DNA from: CAKQOE01 sp963627215
Lineage (GTDB): Bacteria > Bacillota > Clostridia > Peptostreptococcales > Anaerovoracaceae
DNA: 14,817 nucleotides
Direction: 5' to 3'
NCBI GenBank assembly: GCA_963627215.1
Contig: CAVGAH010000049.1
Coordinates: forward strand, 1 to 14,817
The notes below the pieces were generated by a model that saw only the letters and a program-made list of their open reading frames with translations, made no database searches and was not told the origin of the DNA. This document shows positions 14,001 through 14,817 of this stretch, one piece after another. The position numbers were made by a program, and so were the translations under genes. Every line of letters begins with the position of its first letter. Positions within the stretch are counted from its first letter, which is position 1.

Positions 14001-14572
14001 AGCGTAACGCAGAGCAGATGACAGGCGAGATTCGCCACCCGCATAATTATATAAGAGTAATAGACTATAAATCAGGCAGCGAAAAATTTAACCTCGAAGA
14101 GGTAAAAAGCGGCTGGCGCTTACAGCTTATGCTTTATCTTAAAGGCGCGATGGGCGCGGTAGAAGATTCGCGCCCCGCAGGAGTATTTTACTTTGCGGTA
14201 AAAGAGCCAAGGATAGACGTATCGACAGTTTCCGAAAGCGAAGTAGACGAGACAGTATCAACGTCTCTGCTGAAAAGCGTCCGTCTGGACGGCGCACTGC
14301 TTAACAATGAAAGCGTAATAACAGGTATGGACTGCAGCATAGAAGGTACATCGGAAATACTGCCCGTGCGCCGCACTTCAACAGGAAAATATACAGGAGC
14401 AAATCTTCTGACAGACGCCGAGTTTGAAGAGCTGATCCGCATAAACGACGATAACCTGCGAAATGCAGCAGCCGATTTGATATCAGGCTGCATAGACGCC
14501 GACCCTAAATCAAGTAAAACATCAACAGCCTGCAAATACTGCGCCTACCACAGCATATGCGGCTATGAATAA
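11060..14572 (+). CDS. addB: AddB-type helicase-nuclease subunit (ATP-dependent DNase)
   Basis: This is a 1170-residue subunit of the AddAB helicase-nuclease, which processes double-strand breaks for recombination; B. subtilis AddB is about the same length. The four iron-sulfur cysteines are placed as in AddB: Cys790 ('RYSRCPFSFFVTYGL') and the C-terminal Cys1158-x2-Cys1161-x5-Cys1167 ('CKYCAYHSIC'). The RecB-type nuclease has His in 'GDIYHECM', Asp942 ('EGVIDRID'), Asp1002/Lys1004 ('VIDYKSG') and 'QLMLYL'. Two oddities stand out. The N-terminal Walker A site is degenerate (YYGGADRNKDRF instead of GRxGSGKT), so this subunit probably does not hydrolyse ATP. An Asn/Glu-rich insertion of about 45 residues separates Asp942 from Asp1002. 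GGGTGGA lies 5 nt before the ATG. The partner addA does not follow within the window; a repeat begins 2 nt after the stop. Confidence 0.92.
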   Translation: MINVYYGGADRNKDRFMFDMIMKQLPTDTILLVPDQFTLQAERNAFEYMKSDTLLELEIMSRSGFARRVIAQTGEPGGVAVNKYGRYMLLAGLMLKMKKENESIFAGVRNKRSFITMLNDQISELKQYDITPRELHEMAGELSDDEILKSKLEEIYDIYERYEAAVAGRFTDTEDHQQAVNEKAGSAPFVKRSIFWIDGFDLLTPKLISMVEAIAAAAVDVNVVLTGEPDAGRSGMGARSTDGVKNAEHVDMADIISGGDREFFGISRSMREQLRKAGERSGAGYHEYEIPVEYAVELRPEISVMGASDFYAEAESIAIDITKLVRERGYRYSDIVIICNDADKRGSVFRRVFDQYGIPLFIDRKRSITQEPGIAFIMAMLDIIKKKRRFDDVFRMLKTGFGPLIDDECEAMEKYCRKYNIRSGRWKKEFVYGLKDVGEERLAEINDMRRRVDNFLTAAEELFYGMTTVRQRCEALYMFLAQTADMPVRCEAARMRLEEDELYEAAQSTAQVWDTVVGILDQLVEVIGDEEISDDDFNEILAEGFEEVEIGLIPPNNDQVIFGTMQRTRTGGVRAMFVAGANDGVLPEAGRTESLLSDEEKQLITDKLKRISKTDELRVMEQNLAIYKNLTKAGKILSISYAEMDVDGSEIRPSELVEELLRSAKNGSTVDADADDKLAVDDTEAGRIAVRRDYISIRDTDAMLQTAGAASGHVTSALRKYLNGEPLEDEWKAAALALDEEISFKTAQKALFYNSESERIKREQVKQLFGRGSSEELIVSTSGLERYSRCPFSFFVTYGLKPEEERRFEADMRSIGDIYHECMRRVADALTQEGVQISAPESRWMSVTKEQCRSMTARYVEEFSERYREGLFQLTGREAYIRERIKEICFETAWLMIEQVKRGKVKAIYFEQRFARRADALFPPIEINLGDEGSVFIEGVIDRIDIINGNEEFRNEDDKNEESRNNEANAQNTAAVTGETERNAEQMTGEIRHPHNYIRVIDYKSGSEKFNLEEVKSGWRLQLMLYLKGAMGAVEDSRPAGVFYFAVKEPRIDVSTVSESEVDETVSTSLLKSVRLDGALLNNESVITGMDCSIEGTSEILPVRRTSTGKYTGANLLTDAEFEELIRINDDNLRNAAADLISGCIDADPKSSKTSTACKYCAYHSICGYE

Positions 14573-14574
14573 CC

Positions 14575-14609
14575 TATAACGTAGCGCCAAATGTCCCTCG
14601 CCGCTATAG
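14575..14609 (+). repeat. partial second copy of the left-edge repeat
   Basis: Thirty-two of 35 nt match 121-155. This copy starts 2 nt after the addB stop and breaks off inside the first hairpin loop of the element, so it is truncated or the shared part is a separate mobile end. Confidence 0.75.
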
Positions 14610-14618
14610 AATGAAAAA

Positions 14619-14703
14619 GTCAGCAGAGCAGATAGAGAAGCAAAATGCTGACATTACAGGAAAAGAAAAGTCAGCAAAGTAGATAAAGGAGCAAGATGCT
14701 GAC
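14619..14703 (+). repeat. two 34-nt repeats, each bounded by GTCAGCA/TGCTGAC
   Basis: Copies at 14619-14652 and 14670-14703 are spaced by 51 nt and differ at only a few positions. Each is bounded by the inverted arms GTCAGCA and TGCTGAC, which could form a 7-bp stem. From ATG 14611 the first copy is in an open frame (MKKSAEQIEKQNADITGKEK) and the second copy stays in phase but contains TAG. The 51-nt period is a multiple of three, so this may be a decayed coding repeat. No ribosome site is evident. Confidence 0.7.
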
Positions 14704-14817
14704 ATGTTCGGAAAAATTATTGCTATCAATATCATGATGAAAGATTGGTGTTAGTATATAACCATGGACACCCTTGCTGTTCAGCTATATCCTTCCCACT
14801 GTCGGGCGGATTCGGGA
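14704..14817. other. window end, no gene recognised
   Basis: I see no intact coding sequence. The last 50 nt are GC-richer than the preceding AT-rich DNA and may belong to a further repeat or element that continues past the edge. Confidence 0.4.

Noticed and set aside
14619..14703. CRISPR array
   Set aside because: There are only two repeat copies, a single 17-nt interval and no cas genes; the arms are internal palindromes, not CRISPR repeats.

Overview
The window looks like chromosomal DNA of an anaerobic, low-to-mid-GC Gram-positive bacterium (Bacillota, class Clostridia). The evidence is strong GGAGG-type ribosome sites, a lipoprotein metQ with a classical lipobox, a bofA-like gene, an iron-dependent alcohol dehydrogenase, a molybdopterin formate dehydrogenase and AddB rather than RecBCD. 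I cannot fix the genus. A run of ten Ns inside one gene points to a draft or metagenome assembly.

Layout. Positions 1-313 hold a possible promoter, an 11-nt triple repeat and a cluster of strong hairpins whose first 35 nt recur near the right edge (14575-14609). Next come a Phd/YefM-type antitoxin and a ParE/RelE-type toxin (314-881). A 530-nt gene-poor stretch ends in a near-perfect sigma-A promoter (1245-1273) and a 12-bp inverted repeat. The promoter reads into a degraded mccB::mccA (reverse transsulfuration) remnant, which overlaps the start of an intact methionine ABC transporter operon, metN-metI-metQ. An AhpD/carboxymuconolactone-decarboxylase-like gene, an iron alcohol dehydrogenase with an assembly gap, a BofA-family membrane protein and a small TSCPD protein follow.

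The most interesting region is the apparently empty space at 7373-8083. It holds what looks like an Fst/par-type (type I) toxin-antitoxin module. A 27-codon hydrophobic peptide gene with a very strong Shine-Dalgarno lies on the minus strand. A short promoter-driven RNA converges on it from the plus strand. Both share an 11-bp bidirectional terminator, and an 18-nt direct repeat (17/18 identical) lets the short RNA pair over the start of the toxin reading frame. The toxin leader can also fold to occlude its ribosome site. This reproduces the published architecture of the enterococcal pAD1 par locus.

The right half holds a large Cys-type formate dehydrogenase alpha subunit preceded by a structured leader, a terminator with a repeat-filled loop, and addB, whose nuclease domain carries a low-complexity insertion. 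Two nt after the addB stop, a copy of the left-edge repeat begins, followed by a two-copy 51-nt repeat, where addA might be expected.

Functionally, the window combines methionine uptake (with loss of the neighbouring Met-to-Cys route), fermentative redox enzymes (alcohol and formate dehydrogenases), DNA repair (AddB) and two different toxin-antitoxin systems.
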